This document shows, piece after piece, positions 33,228 to 42,264 of a stretch of DNA of 54,208 nt. The stretch covers positions 7,501 through 61,708 of the forward strand of contig NZ_NRRD01000022.1 in NCBI RefSeq assembly GCF_020023995.1. Direction: 5' to 3'. The DNA is from Rhodobacter sp. TJ_12 (GTDB taxonomy: Bacteria; Pseudomonadota; Alphaproteobacteria; Rhodobacterales; Rhodobacteraceae). The notes under the pieces were generated by a model. It was not told the DNA's origin and made no database searches. It saw only the letters and a list, made by a program, of their open reading frames with translations. Each line of letters begins with the position of its first letter. The first letter of the stretch is position 1. The translations under genes were made by a program, and so were the position numbers.

Positions 33228-36200
33228 TCAAGCGACCAATTGTTCGGCCCGTTTCAGATCGACCGAGACAAGCTGGCTGACCCCTTGTTCTTGCATGGTA
33301 ACTCCGAAAAGACGGTCCATCCGGCTCATCGTCACCGCATGGTGGGTGATGATCAAAAACCGGGTGTCGGTGCGGCGCGTCATTTCATCCAAAAGGTCGC
33401 AAAACCGCGTCACATTCGCATCGTCCAAAGGCGCGTCGACCTCATCCAACACACAGATCGGCGCGGGGTTGGCCAAGAAGACCGCAAAGATCAGCGCCAT
33501 CGCGGTCAGCGTCTGTTCGCCCCCCGACAAAAGGCTTAGCGTCGAAAGCTTCTTGCCCGGCGGCTGGCACATGATTTCCAGCCCCGCTTCCAGCGGATCA
33601 TCGCTTTCCACCAATTGCAGGCTGGCCGCCCCGCCACCAAACAGGTGGGTAAATAGGGTGCGGAAGCTTTCATTGACCTGTTCATATGCCGTCAGCAGCC
33701 GTTCGCGCCCCTCTCTGTTCAGCCCGGAAATGCCCGAGCGCAGCTTGCGGATCGCCTCTTCCAGATCGGTCTTTTCCTTGGCCAAGGTGTCATGTTCTTC
33801 CTGCACCTCGCGCGCGTCTTCCTCGGCGCGCAGGTTGACTGCGCCAAGCGCGTCGCGCGCCCGTTTCAGCCGCGCAACCTCGGTTTCCAGATGGTCAGAA
33901 CCGGGCATTTGATCCGGGTCCGTATCAAGGGTTTCAAGCAACGCCGCCGGGGTCAGCTCGGTCGCTTCTTCGATCCGTTCGGCCGCCAAGGCCAGCGTTT
34001 CACGCGCACCGTCCAGCCGCGCTTCAGCCCGCGCTTTGGCTTCGCGCGATTCGCCAGCCACACGCTCGGCGTCGCGTTCGGCCATCTGCGCCTCGCGCGC
34101 GGCGGTTTCCGCTTCCGTCAACCGATCCGCCGCTGTTGCCCGGCGGTCTTCGGCGGCCTCGATCGCCGCGTTCAACTCTTCGCGTTTGGCCGCCAGTTCT
34201 TCGGGCACTTCGGCTGCCTCTTCCAGATCGGCCACCGCTTCCGCGCGCCGCGCAGCCAGTTCGGCGGAGCGTTTCTCGGCGGTTTCCAGACGGTGCTTCC
34301 AGCCCGAGATTTCTTTCGTCACCTCTTGGCGGCGGCGCAGCCGTGCCTCGCCTTCGCGGCGGATTTCGTCATGCGCGGAGCGGCGCGTCATCATTGTGAC
34401 CCGTGCGGCCTCGACCGTGAGCTTGATCGCCTCCACCTCACCGCGCGCGGTCTCCAGATCGGGCAAGGCGGCCAGTTGCGCCTCTGCCTCGGCCAGCGCC
34501 AGCCGCGCGGTGCCCGCCTCATCCCCATAGCGTTTGGCCGCCAGATGCGCTGCCTCCAGCTTGCCGCCCAAAATCGAGCGATCCGCCTCGGCCCGGCTCA
34601 ATGCCCGGCCCGCCTCGGCCAGCCGGGTATCGGCGGCGCGGCGGGCCTCGCGCGCGCGGGCATCAAGGGCAGAGGCTTCGGCCAGTTGCGCGGCCAACAT
34701 CTCATGCGCCTGCCGCGCGCCCTCGGCCCGGGCGGCGGCATCTTCAAGGTCGCGCTTGAGTTCGACAAGCCGGTTCAACTGGCGCAAGCGCAAGGCGGCA
34801 GCGGTGGGCGCATCTTCGGCCCCGGCGCGAAACCCATCCCAGCGCCAAAGATCCCCTTCCATCGACACCAGCCGTTGTCCGGGGGCCAGCTTTTCTTGCA
34901 GCCGCGCGCCTTCGGCAGCATCGGCCACCAGACCGATCTGCGCAATCCGGCGCGCCAAAACGGCCGGCACCTCGACATGGCGCGAAAGTGGCTCCACCCC
35001 CGCAGGCAGCAATTGCAAGGTCGCGTAATCGGGCAGGACCGCCCAGCCCGACGCCGCCCCCGGCGCAATTTCGGGGGCGCGCAGATCATCGGCCAAGGCC
35101 GCGCCCAAGGCCGCCTCGTAGCCGCTTTTCACCGTCACCCGGTCAAGCAGTTGATGCCCGGTGGCGGATTCGCGTTCCACAAGCCGCGCCAACGCCGCCA
35201 CCTCGGCGCGCAAAGCGCCCGCCTCGCCCTCGGCCTCGGACCACGCGGCGCGGGCGGCGCTTTCGCGCGACTGCACCTCGGCGCGGGCCTCATCGGCTGC
35301 GGCCAAGGCCTCTTCTGCGGCTTCGGCCTGATCTTGCGCTTCTTCCTGAGCCTCTTGCGCCGCCGCAAAAACCTCTTCGGCACGGGCCAAGGCCGCTTCG
35401 GCCTCTGCCCCGGCAGCTTCGGCGCGCGCGGCCTCGGCCTCCGCCTTGGCGACCGTGGCACGGCCATCGCTGACAAGGCGGCTGGCCGAACCATGTTTCG
35501 CCGCAAGCCGCGCCACATCCTCGGTGCGCTCGCTCAATTGCGCTTCGCGCTCGGCCAAGACCGCCGCGGCTTCGGCAGAGGCTTCCGCCGCCGCCTCCAG
35601 CTTGTCGTCATGCCCCTCTGCCGCCTTGGCAAGCTGCCCCAATTCCCACTCCAGCCGGGCAATGGTTTCCCCCGCATCACGGTTCAGCCCGGCCTCGCGC
35701 TCCATATCCCGGTCAAGCTGCGCGATGCGGCTTTTCAGCCCCTCGATCCGCGCCTGCGCCTGCGCCTCGGCATCGCCCAAAGCATCGCGCTGCAGGCTCA
35801 AACGTTGCAAGATCGCGCCTGCCACGGCCTCTTCTTCGCGCAGCGGCGGCAGCGCCGCGTCTTTTTCAGCGCGGGTCTTTGCCGCCGCCCGCGCCGCCAG
35901 TTCGGCCTGCGCCGCAGCCATCAACGCCGTGCGCACCAAATCCTCGGCTTCCAGCCGCGCCATATCGGCCTCGCGCCAACGGCGATAAAGCAGCGATCCC
36001 TCGGCCCGGCGCAAGTCCTCGCCAATCGCGCGGTAGCGCGCGGCCTGCCGCGCCTGACGGGCCAAAGCCGCAAGCTGGGTGCCCAATTGTTCCAGCACAT
36101 CATCGACGCGGGCAAGGTTCTGCTCCGCCCCGTTGAGCTTCAACTCCGCCTCGTGACGGCGCTGATACAGACCCGAAATCCCAGCCGCTTCTTCCAAGAT

Positions 36201-36686
36201 CCGCCGCCGCGCCTTAGGTTTGGCGTTGATCAGTTCCGAGATTTGCCCCTGCCGCACCAGCGCCGGGCTGTGCGCCCCGGTGGAGGCATCGGCAAACAGC
36301 ATCTGCACGTCGCGTGCGCGCACATCCTTGGTGTTGACCTTATAGGCCGAGCCCGCATCGCGGGTGATCCGGCGCACGATCTCTAGGCTGTCGCTGTCAT
36401 TGAAGCCCGAGGGGGCCAACCGTTCGCTGTTGTCGATAGAGAGCGATACTTCCGCGAAATGACGCGCAGGGCGAGTCGCCGCCCCGGCAAAGATCACATC
36501 TTCCATCCCGCCGCCGCGCATCGCGCTGGGACGGTTTTCCCCCATCACCCAACGCAGGGCTTCCAGCAGGTTCGACTTGCCGCAGCCATTCGGCCCGACA
36601 ACACCGGTCAGCCCGTCATGGATGACGAGATCGGTCGGGTCTACGAAGCTTTTGAAGCCATTGAGGCGCAGGCGAGAGAAACGCAA
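33228..36686 (-). CDS. smc: Chromosome segregation ATPase SMC
   Basis: This condensin subunit of about 1152 residues organises and segregates the chromosome. The N-terminal Walker A is GPNGCGKSN (about residues 31-39). The coiled-coil arms are Ala/Glu/Arg-rich, the hinge is at about 515-635 (start DRVTVKSGYEAALGAALADD), and the C-terminal signature is LSGGEQTL (near 1050) with Walker B VLDEVDAPLDD (near 1080). The start is taken as TTG 36686, giving MRFSRLRLNGFKSFVDP-like ends seen in relatives. GTG 36737 would add 17 non-conserved residues. No ScpA or ScpB gene is in the window. Confidence 0.97.
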   Translation of the reverse strand: MRFSRLRLNGFKSFVDPTDLVIHDGLTGVVGPNGCGKSNLLEALRWVMGENRPSAMRGGGMEDVIFAGAATRPARHFAEVSLSIDNSERLAPSGFNDSDSLEIVRRITRDAGSAYKVNTKDVRARDVQMLFADASTGAHSPALVRQGQISELINAKPKARRRILEEAAGISGLYQRRHEAELKLNGAEQNLARVDDVLEQLGTQLAALARQARQAARYRAIGEDLRRAEGSLLYRRWREADMARLEAEDLVRTALMAAAQAELAARAAAKTRAEKDAALPPLREEEAVAGAILQRLSLQRDALGDAEAQAQARIEGLKSRIAQLDRDMEREAGLNRDAGETIARLEWELGQLAKAAEGHDDKLEAAAEASAEAAAVLAEREAQLSERTEDVARLAAKHGSASRLVSDGRATVAKAEAEAARAEAAGAEAEAALARAEEVFAAAQEAQEEAQDQAEAAEEALAAADEARAEVQSRESAARAAWSEAEGEAGALRAEVAALARLVERESATGHQLLDRVTVKSGYEAALGAALADDLRAPEIAPGAASGWAVLPDYATLQLLPAGVEPLSRHVEVPAVLARRIAQIGLVADAAEGARLQEKLAPGQRLVSMEGDLWRWDGFRAGAEDAPTAAALRLRQLNRLVELKRDLEDAAARAEGARQAHEMLAAQLAEASALDARAREARRAADTRLAEAGRALSRAEADRSILGGKLEAAHLAAKRYGDEAGTARLALAEAEAQLAALPDLETARGEVEAIKLTVEAARVTMMTRRSAHDEIRREGEARLRRRQEVTKEISGWKHRLETAEKRSAELAARRAEAVADLEEAAEVPEELAAKREELNAAIEAAEDRRATAADRLTEAETAAREAQMAERDAERVAGESREAKARAEARLDGARETLALAAERIEEATELTPAALLETLDTDPDQMPGSDHLETEVARLKRARDALGAVNLRAEEDAREVQEEHDTLAKEKTDLEEAIRKLRSGISGLNREGRERLLTAYEQVNESFRTLFTHLFGGGAASLQLVESDDPLEAGLEIMCQPPGKKLSTLSLLSGGEQTLTAMALIFAVFLANPAPICVLDEVDAPLDDANVTRFCDLLDEMTRRTDTRFLIITHHAVTMSRMDRLFGVTMQEQGVSQLVSVDLKRAEQLVA

Positions 36687-36792
36687 GATCAGGTCCGATT
36701 CCGGGGCGCAGGGCGCGCAGTTTCGGGGCTGAAGCACGGCCTGTCAACGCCACCTCCCGTTGAACAGGAGCGTGACCCGGAAGACGCGCCTT

Positions 36793-36801
36793 TTATCCAC
36801 A
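36793..36801 (+). promoter_or_regulatory. Perfect DnaA-box 9-mer between smc and lrgA
   Basis: TTATCCACA matches the strict DnaA consensus. It is in the 185-base divergent region upstream of smc and the LrgA-like gene. No additional boxes were seen close by. Confidence 0.55.
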
Positions 36802-36819
36802 AGATAGCGCTACCTTGTG
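36798..36819. promoter_or_regulatory. Near-perfect 22-bp palindrome overlapping the DnaA box
   Basis: The arms CACAAG (36798-36803) and CTTGTG (36814-36819) flank a central TAGCGCTA (36805-36812). Only one position pair is mismatched. It lies 52 bases ahead of the LrgA-like start codon and is a candidate operator. Confidence 0.6.
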
Positions 36820-36871
36820 CTTACCGGACGGCCCTCTATAGCTGTTTGCGCCCAAACGACGGAGATGCGCC

Positions 36872-37228
36872 ATGGTTCCCGCCTTATCGATCATACTGCT
36901 CTTTCAACTTTTCGGCGAAGTGATTTCGCGCGGGTTGCACCTGCCCCTGCCCGGGCCGGTCTTGGGCATGCTTGGCATGGTGGTGGCGATTTCGGTCAGT
37001 GCGCGGCTGCGCGAGATGATCCGCCCGGTGGCGCAGGGGCTTTTGGCGCATCTGTCGCTTTTGTTCGTGCCCGTCGGCGTAGGCGTGGTGGCGCATATGC
37101 CCACAATCGCCGCGCATGGGCCCGCGCTGGCGGTGGCGCTTGTCGTCTCGACACTTCTGGCCATCGTCGTGGGCGCCGTCACCTTCACCTGGGTCGCCAA
37201 GCTTGTGGGGAGTGTCTCTGATGACTGA
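36872..37228 (+). CDS. lrgA: CidA/LrgA-family membrane protein
   Basis: This 118-residue inner-membrane protein has four predicted hydrophobic segments and the family motif LHLPLPGPVLGMLGM, then LFVPVGVGVVAHM. LrgA/CidA proteins are holin-like and act with LrgB in control of murein hydrolase activity or, in several bacteria, in pyruvate or glycolate transport. ATG 36872 follows GGAG. Its last 8 bases overlap the LrgB-type gene. The symbol is by family and context. Confidence 0.9.
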   Translation: MVPALSIILLFQLFGEVISRGLHLPLPGPVLGMLGMVVAISVSARLREMIRPVAQGLLAHLSLLFVPVGVGVVAHMPTIAAHGPALAVALVVSTLLAIVVGAVTFTWVAKLVGSVSDD

Positions 37229-37937
37229 CGCCGGGCTGATCTGGTCTTATCTGACCTCGCAACCGCTGTTGTGGCTAACGGCAACGCTGATCGCTTACTG
37301 GGCGGGGGATCGCATTTTTCAGATGTCCCGCCGCAACCCGCTGGCCAATCCGGTGATGATTGCGGTGATCTTGCTCGCGGTACTTTTGACCACGACCGGC
37401 ACCGCCTACAGCGACTATTTCGAGGGGGCGCAATTCGTCCACTTCATGCTGGGGCCGGCAACGGTCTGCCTCGCCGTGCCCTTGCAAGCCAACCTCAAGG
37501 CCATTCGCAAAGCGCTGGTCCCCATTGTGGTGGCGCTGGTGGCGGGGTCGTTCACGGCTGTTGCCTCGGCGCTGGCCATCGCCAAATTGCTGGGTGCAGA
37601 TGACATGCTGCTGGCCACGCTCGCGCCTAAATCGGCCACCGCGCCGGTGGCAATTGGCATTTCCGAGGCTTTGGGCGGCCTGCCAACGCTGACGGCCGCC
37701 TTGGTGCTGCTGACCGGCATGATCGGCGCGGTTTTCGTAACGCCGATGCTCAATGCGCTGGGGCTGAAAGACTGGCGCGCGCGCGGCTTTGCCACCGGCG
37801 TTGCCGCCCATGGGATCGGCACCGCCCGCGCCTTTCAAGTGCACGATACTGCGGGGGCCTTTGCTTCGATCGGCATGGGGCTGAACGCAGTGCTGACCGC
37901 CTTCATGGCGCCCTTGGTGCTGCGGCTCTTCCTTTAG
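37221..37937 (+). CDS. lrgB: LrgB/CidB-family membrane protein
   Basis: This 238-residue polytopic membrane protein contains [39 protein letters not shown] and [14 protein letters not shown], all LrgB signatures. It should pair with the upstream LrgA-like protein, with which it overlaps by 8 bases. The possible substrate (small carboxylate such as glycolate or pyruvate) is inference from characterised relatives. The stop codon overlaps the stop of the convergent rnhA gene. Confidence 0.93.
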   Translation: MTDAGLIWSYLTSQPLLWLTATLIAYWAGDRIFQMSRRNPLANPVMIAVILLAVLLTTTGTAYSDYFEGAQFVHFMLGPATVCLAVPLQANLKAIRKALVPIVVALVAGSFTAVASALAIAKLLGADDMLLATLAPKSATAPVAIGISEALGGLPTLTAALVLLTGMIGAVFVTPMLNALGLKDWRARGFATGVAAHGIGTARAFQVHDTAGAFASIGMGLNAVLTAFMAPLVLRLFL

Positions 37938-38395
37938 GCGGATTGCGGTTTGTAAGGGGCCATGCCCATCCGCGCCAATTCATCGGCGCGTTCGTTTTCG
38001 GCATGGCCCGCATGGCCCTTGATCCATTTCCACGTCACCCTGTGGCGCGCCTGCGCCGCATCAAGCCGCTGCCACAGATCGACATTTTTCACCGGCTTTT
38101 TGCCGGCCGTGCGCCAACCATTGCGCTTCCAGCCATGGATCCAGCTTTCGACCCCGTTTTTCACATAGGCCGAGTCCGTCGTGATGGTGATCGCACTGTC
38201 GCGTGTCAGCGCCTCCAGCGCGGAAATCGCCGCCATCAACTCCATGCGGTTGTTGGTGGTGTCGGCCTCTCCGCCCGAAAGCTCGCGCTCTTTCACCACC
38301 GTCGCGCCATCCATCGCGCGCATCAACACGCCCCAGCCCCCCGGCCCCGGGTTGCCCGAGCAGGCGCCATCCGTCCAAGCGAAAAGATCCGGCAT
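37934..38395 (-). CDS. rnhA: Ribonuclease HI
   Basis: This 153-residue enzyme degrades the RNA strand of RNA-DNA hybrids. The carboxylate set is present: Asp9 in [17 protein letters not shown], Glu52 in [12 protein letters not shown], Asp74 in TTDSAYV and Asp138 in [11 protein letters not shown]. His128 in KGHAGH is the catalytic histidine. The basic protrusion ([20 protein letters not shown]) is intact. It is the second gene of an ispH-rnhA pair, its start codon sharing a base with the ispH stop. Confidence 0.97.
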   Translation of the reverse strand: MPDLFAWTDGACSGNPGPGGWGVLMRAMDGATVVKERELSGGEADTTNNRMELMAAISALEALTRDSAITITTDSAYVKNGVESWIHGWKRNGWRTAGKKPVKNVDLWQRLDAAQARHRVTWKWIKGHAGHAENERADELARMGMAPYKPQSA

Positions 38396-39342
38396 TAGGC
38401 GTCGTGGCGGAAAATCCGCGGGGTCTTGAATTCGATCCGCTCTTTCGCGGTTTCAACGGTTTCGACCGTCAGATCGAAATGATCTTTGAAGGCGTTCAAC
38501 ACCTCTTCGATCAGCGCATCGGGTGCAGAGGCGCCGGCGGTCAGCCCAACCTTTTGGAGACCCGAAAGCGACTCCCACGGAATGTCCGTTGCCCGTTCGA
38601 CAAGGTGCGAAACCGCACAGCCCGCGTTGCGGCCCACTTCGACCAAGCGTTTCGAGTTCGAGGAATTCGGCGCGCCGATCACCAAAAGCGCCTCGACCTG
38701 CGGCGCGACAGCTTTCACCGCCGCTTGCCGGTTGGTGGTGGCGTAGCAGATGTCATCTTTGCCGGGGCCCACAAGGTTGGGGAAGCGCGCTTTCAGCGCG
38801 GCCACAACCTCGGCGGTGTCATCCACCGACAACGTGGTTTGCGTGATCCACGCGAGTTTATCCGGGTTGCGCACGTCCAGCGCGGCAACATCCGCCACGG
38901 TTTCAACCAAAAGCACCTCACCTTCCGGCAGTTGCCCCATGGTGCCGATCACCTCGGGGTGGCCCGCATGGCCGATCATCACGATCTGCAAGCCCTCTTC
39001 TGCATGACGCTCGGCTTCAAGATGGACCTTGCTCACCAAGGGGCAGGTCGCATCGACATAGATCATGTTACGCCGCTCGGCCTCGGCGGGCACCGATTTC
39101 GGCACACCATGGGCGGAAAAGATCACCGGGCGGTCCACCGGGCATTCATCGAGTTCCTCGACGAAAACCGCGCCTTTGTCGCGCAGCGTATCGACCACGT
39201 ATTTGTTGTGCACGATCTCGTGGCGGACATAGACCGGCGCGCCCCATTTCTCGAGCGACATCTCGACGATCTTCACGGCCCGGTCCACGCCCGCGCAAAA
39301 GCCGCGCGGGGCGGCAAGGTAAAGGGTAAGGGCAGGTTTCAT
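38395..39342 (-). CDS. ispH: 4-hydroxy-3-methylbut-2-enyl diphosphate reductase IspH
   Basis: This 315-residue iron-sulfur enzyme makes IPP and DMAPP in the last step of the MEP isoprenoid pathway. The three cluster-binding cysteines are Cys16 in [13 protein letters not shown], Cys100 in [12 protein letters not shown] and Cys199 in [22 protein letters not shown] is the other family signature. ATG 39342 follows GGAG; an upstream TTG would add only eight non-conserved residues. rnhA follows in the same operon. Confidence 0.97.
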   Translation of the reverse strand: MKPALTLYLAAPRGFCAGVDRAVKIVEMSLEKWGAPVYVRHEIVHNKYVVDTLRDKGAVFVEELDECPVDRPVIFSAHGVPKSVPAEAERRNMIYVDATCPLVSKVHLEAERHAEEGLQIVMIGHAGHPEVIGTMGQLPEGEVLLVETVADVAALDVRNPDKLAWITQTTLSVDDTAEVVAALKARFPNLVGPGKDDICYATTNRQAAVKAVAPQVEALLVIGAPNSSNSKRLVEVGRNAGCAVSHLVERATDIPWESLSGLQKVGLTAGASAPDALIEEVLNAFKDHFDLTVETVETAKERIEFKTPRIFRHDA

Positions 39343-39442
39343 GATGCGCTCCGTCTTTGCCCCCAAGAGTTAATCGCCCAAGGCCCCGGCGTAAAGTGCG
39401 CCCCTGTCGCGGCGTCCATTGGGCGCGGGGCGGGCGCGCAGG

Positions 39443-40171
39443 CTAGTCCCACCGCACATCGCCCAAGAAAATATAGCCCGCGCCATAGATCGTTTTAATC
39501 AAACGGGGGTTCTTGGGGTCTTCACAAAGTTTCGTGCGCAATCGCGAAATGCGCACATCCATCGCCCGATCAAAGCTTTCGCCCGCTGCGCCGCCCAAGG
39601 TTTCTTGCATCTGCGCGCGGGTGATCAGCCGGTTCGGGCTGTCCAAGAACAACCGTAAAACTTCCCCTTCGGCATGGGAAAAGGGCGTCTCGGCCCCCGT
39701 CGCATCGATCAACACATAACGGTCAAAAGCCGCCCTCCAGCCCGCGAAATGCGCCACCTGCGCGGCGGGCGCGGCATCGGGCCGCGCTTTGCGCAGCCGC
39801 GCACGAATGCGGGCCACCACCTCGGCCGGATCGAAGGGCTTGATGATGTAATCATCGGCCCCCAACTCCAGCCCTGTCACCCGGTCTTGCACCTGCGCGC
39901 GCCCCGAAATGATGATGATCGCAGCCCCCGATTCGAGCGCAAGCCGATGCACCACGGCCAACCCGTCCCGGTCGGGCAGACCCAGATCGACCAGACAAAC
40001 ATCGGGTTGGGCGCGCTTGAGACCCGCCTCGAACTCGGTCGCGCGGCCATAGGCGGTGGTGCGAAAGCCCGCCTCGTCCAAAGCATCGACCAGCATCCGG
40101 CGGATTTCCGGCTCGTCATCCAAGATCGCGACATGCGGGGCATTGGCATTCAAGGGATTGGCGGCGGTCAT
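39443..40171 (-). CDS. OmpR-family response regulator
   Basis: This 242-residue two-component regulator has a receiver domain with acidic pocket LDDEPE, phosphoacceptor Asp62 in LVDLGLPDRDG and Lys111 in YIIKPF. The C-terminal winged-helix DNA-binding domain is recognised by LITRAQMQETLGG, RAMDVRISRLRTKL and IKTIYGAGYIF. ATG 40171 overlaps the stop of the kinase gene by 4 bases, so the kinase is the likely partner. Its DNA targets probably include the divergent transport locus, an inference from position and a direct repeat at 42137-42156. Confidence 0.94.
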   Translation of the reverse strand: MTAANPLNANAPHVAILDDEPEIRRMLVDALDEAGFRTTAYGRATEFEAGLKRAQPDVCLVDLGLPDRDGLAVVHRLALESGAAIIIISGRAQVQDRVTGLELGADDYIIKPFDPAEVVARIRARLRKARPDAAPAAQVAHFAGWRAAFDRYVLIDATGAETPFSHAEGEVLRLFLDSPNRLITRAQMQETLGGAAGESFDRAMDVRISRLRTKLCEDPKNPRLIKTIYGAGYIFLGDVRWD

Positions 40172-42072
40172 TGGCGCACTCCGGCAAGCAAGGCGGCCAG
40201 CTCTGCCGCCACGAAGGGTTTTTGCAACACCGGGCAAGGGGCCTCGGCGCGCAGCCGGTCCCCGGGCGGCAAAGAGGTCATCAGGGCGATCGGGATGCGT
40301 TCTGACAGACGATGCGCAAGATCAACCCCAGTCAAATCGCCCGGCAATTGGATGTCAGACAACACCATGCCCAGTTCCGGCAGGCTTGAAAGTGCCTCTG
40401 CCTCGCTGGCGCTGCCCGCCTCCAGCACCGAATGCCCAAGATCGCGCAGCATTTCGCGGACCGAGGCGCGGATATCAGCATCATCTTCCACCAAAAGCAC
40501 CAGCATTGGCGCCAGCGCGGTGTCGACCGGGCGCAAGGGCAGGCGCAAGGTCACGCAAGCGCCGGGTTCGCAATTTTCCACCCGCACCGTGCCGCCCGCA
40601 AGCTTGGTCTGGTCATAGACCATCGATAGGCCGAGCCCGGAGCCTTCGCCCCCCTTGGTGGTAAAGAACGGATCAAGCGCGCGGCTGAGCGCCTCGGAGC
40701 CGAAGCCGGGTCCGGTATCGGTCACAGAAAGCTCGATCCATGTATCTTGCACCGGATGCGCGGCAATGCGGATCGCCCCGCCCTTTGGCCCCATCGCATC
40801 GCGCGCGTTCAACAGCAGGTTCAACAGGCTGTCTTGCAACGGGCCGGGGTCCAGCAAAATCGGTGTTTGCAGCCCTTCGATATCGATCGACACCGCGACA
40901 TGGGCGCCCAGCGTCGGCGCCGCCATGGTCACCAGATCGGCAATCAAGGCGGGCAGGTTCACCGCCTGTGGGCGCAGCGCGCGCTTGCCCGAAATCGCGG
41001 CGATCCGGTCCAAAAGCGTGCCCCCACGCCGCGCTGCGGACAGCGTCGCCCGCACCGCCCCCAATGCGTCGCCCGGCATCCCATCGGTGCGCATCAAGCG
41101 CCCCTGCAACCCCATGATGATGGTCAAAAGATTGGCGAAATCATGCGCCATGCCCGAGGTGATTTGCGCCGCCAGTTCGCGCTTGGCGGTTTGGGCAAGC
41201 GCGGCGCGCGCCTGTGTTTCTTCGGTCACATCGGTCGACAGGATATAAACCCCGCAGACCGCCCCCTTGGCATCGCGGTCGGGCGTCAGCGCGATGCGGA
41301 TGCGCCGCCCCGACAGGTCATGGGTGATTTCCAGCACATTGGCCTCGCCCGCCAGCGCTTTGGTGAAGCCGGGCAGGATACGGCGAAAGGTTTCGGGGCC
41401 CAGCACCTCTTCCGCCGGGCGCCCCTCGGGCGCATCCAGCGATCCGGGCATCACGGCACTGAGCCGGCGGTTCGAAAAGGTATAGACGAAATCTGCCCCC
41501 ATATGCGCGATATGCGCGGGGGTCATTTCCGTCACCTGCCGGATGCGGGCTGCGGTTTGCATTAATTCGCGTTGCGCTTCTTCTAGCGCGGCGTTGGTGG
41601 CGGCCAATTCGCGGTTCGCCGCCGCCAGTTGTTCGGCATTTTCCAACACCTGTTCGGACAGTTCAGCCGAGCGGGCGCGCAAAAGCGATTCCTGGCGCTT
41701 GATCCCGGTGATGTCGGTATAGACCGTGATCCAGCCGCCCTCGGCCAGCGGCGCGCCTTCCACCGCGATGGTGCGACCGTTCGCCCGCGTGCGCTCCATG
41801 TAATGCGGCGCAAAGACCCGCGCCTGTTCGACCCGCGCGGCCACCCAAGCCTCGATCTCGCCGACCTCGCCATATTCGCCCCGTTCCGCCAGCCAGCGGA
41901 TCGTATCGGCAAAGGTCGTGCCCGGGCGGGTCAGATGTTCGGGTAAATCGAACATCACCTGATATTGCCGGTTCGACACGGCAAGCCGCAAATCGCTGTC
42001 AAAGATCGACAGGGCTTGCCCGATCAGATTCAGCCCCGCCTGCGTCAGCCGGGCGCGTGCATCCTCGCTCAT
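40168..42072 (-). CDS. Hybrid PAS-sensor histidine kinase with C-terminal receiver
   Basis: This 634-residue kinase lacks obvious membrane helices, so it probably senses a cytoplasmic signal. An N-terminal PAS region (about 10-125) resembles PAS_7, then a coiled coil (about 128-175), a second PAS domain (about 180-290), a HisKA domain with His310 in SGMAHDFANLL, and an ATPase domain with N-box Asn422, DTGPGFG and GSGLGLSMVYD. A C-terminal receiver has Asp573 in LSDIQLPG and Lys618. ATG 42072 follows GGAGGAGAGG. It overlaps the response regulator and diverges from the acyl-CoA ligase/ABC locus. Confidence 0.95.
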   Translation of the reverse strand: MSEDARARLTQAGLNLIGQALSIFDSDLRLAVSNRQYQVMFDLPEHLTRPGTTFADTIRWLAERGEYGEVGEIEAWVAARVEQARVFAPHYMERTRANGRTIAVEGAPLAEGGWITVYTDITGIKRQESLLRARSAELSEQVLENAEQLAAANRELAATNAALEEAQRELMQTAARIRQVTEMTPAHIAHMGADFVYTFSNRRLSAVMPGSLDAPEGRPAEEVLGPETFRRILPGFTKALAGEANVLEITHDLSGRRIRIALTPDRDAKGAVCGVYILSTDVTEETQARAALAQTAKRELAAQITSGMAHDFANLLTIIMGLQGRLMRTDGMPGDALGAVRATLSAARRGGTLLDRIAAISGKRALRPQAVNLPALIADLVTMAAPTLGAHVAVSIDIEGLQTPILLDPGPLQDSLLNLLLNARDAMGPKGGAIRIAAHPVQDTWIELSVTDTGPGFGSEALSRALDPFFTTKGGEGSGLGLSMVYDQTKLAGGTVRVENCEPGACVTLRLPLRPVDTALAPMLVLLVEDDADIRASVREMLRDLGHSVLEAGSASEAEALSSLPELGMVLSDIQLPGDLTGVDLAHRLSERIPIALMTSLPPGDRLRAEAPCPVLQKPFVAAELAALLAGVRQ

Positions 42073-42136
42073 CCCCTCTCCTCCCCGGCCTATCGCTAGC
42101 AGCTTGCGCCGCCCCCGCAAAGTCCCTGCGCGCGCA

Positions 42137-42156
42137 GTAAGGATTCGTAAGGATTG
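42137..42156. promoter_or_regulatory. 10-bp direct repeat upstream of kinase and acyl-CoA ligase genes
   Basis: GTAAGGATT[C/G] occurs twice without a gap, matching helical phasing. It lies in the 192-base divergent region and is a candidate site for the adjacent OmpR-type regulator, since such regulators bind direct repeats of about one helical turn. The regulator assignment is inference. Confidence 0.45.
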
Positions 42157-42264
42157 GGTAAAAGTCAGGAAAACTTTGCCCCCAAATCTGCGTCCATGGC
42201 CCCGAATTCTGGGAGGAATCGTTCGGGGCTTCAGACGCCGGTTCAGCGGCGCGAGGGAGGAAAA

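Noticed and set aside
33792..36386. An 864-codon open frame on the plus strand opposite smc
   Set aside because: It is the antisense shadow of a GC-rich coiled-coil gene; its protein is low-complexity and has no recognisable domain, while smc is complete on the other strand.
36687..36737. GTG 36737 as smc start
   Set aside because: It adds 17 residues (including two cysteines) not seen in SMC proteins, and its best Shine-Dalgarno is about 15 bases away; TTG 36686 fits family N-termini better.
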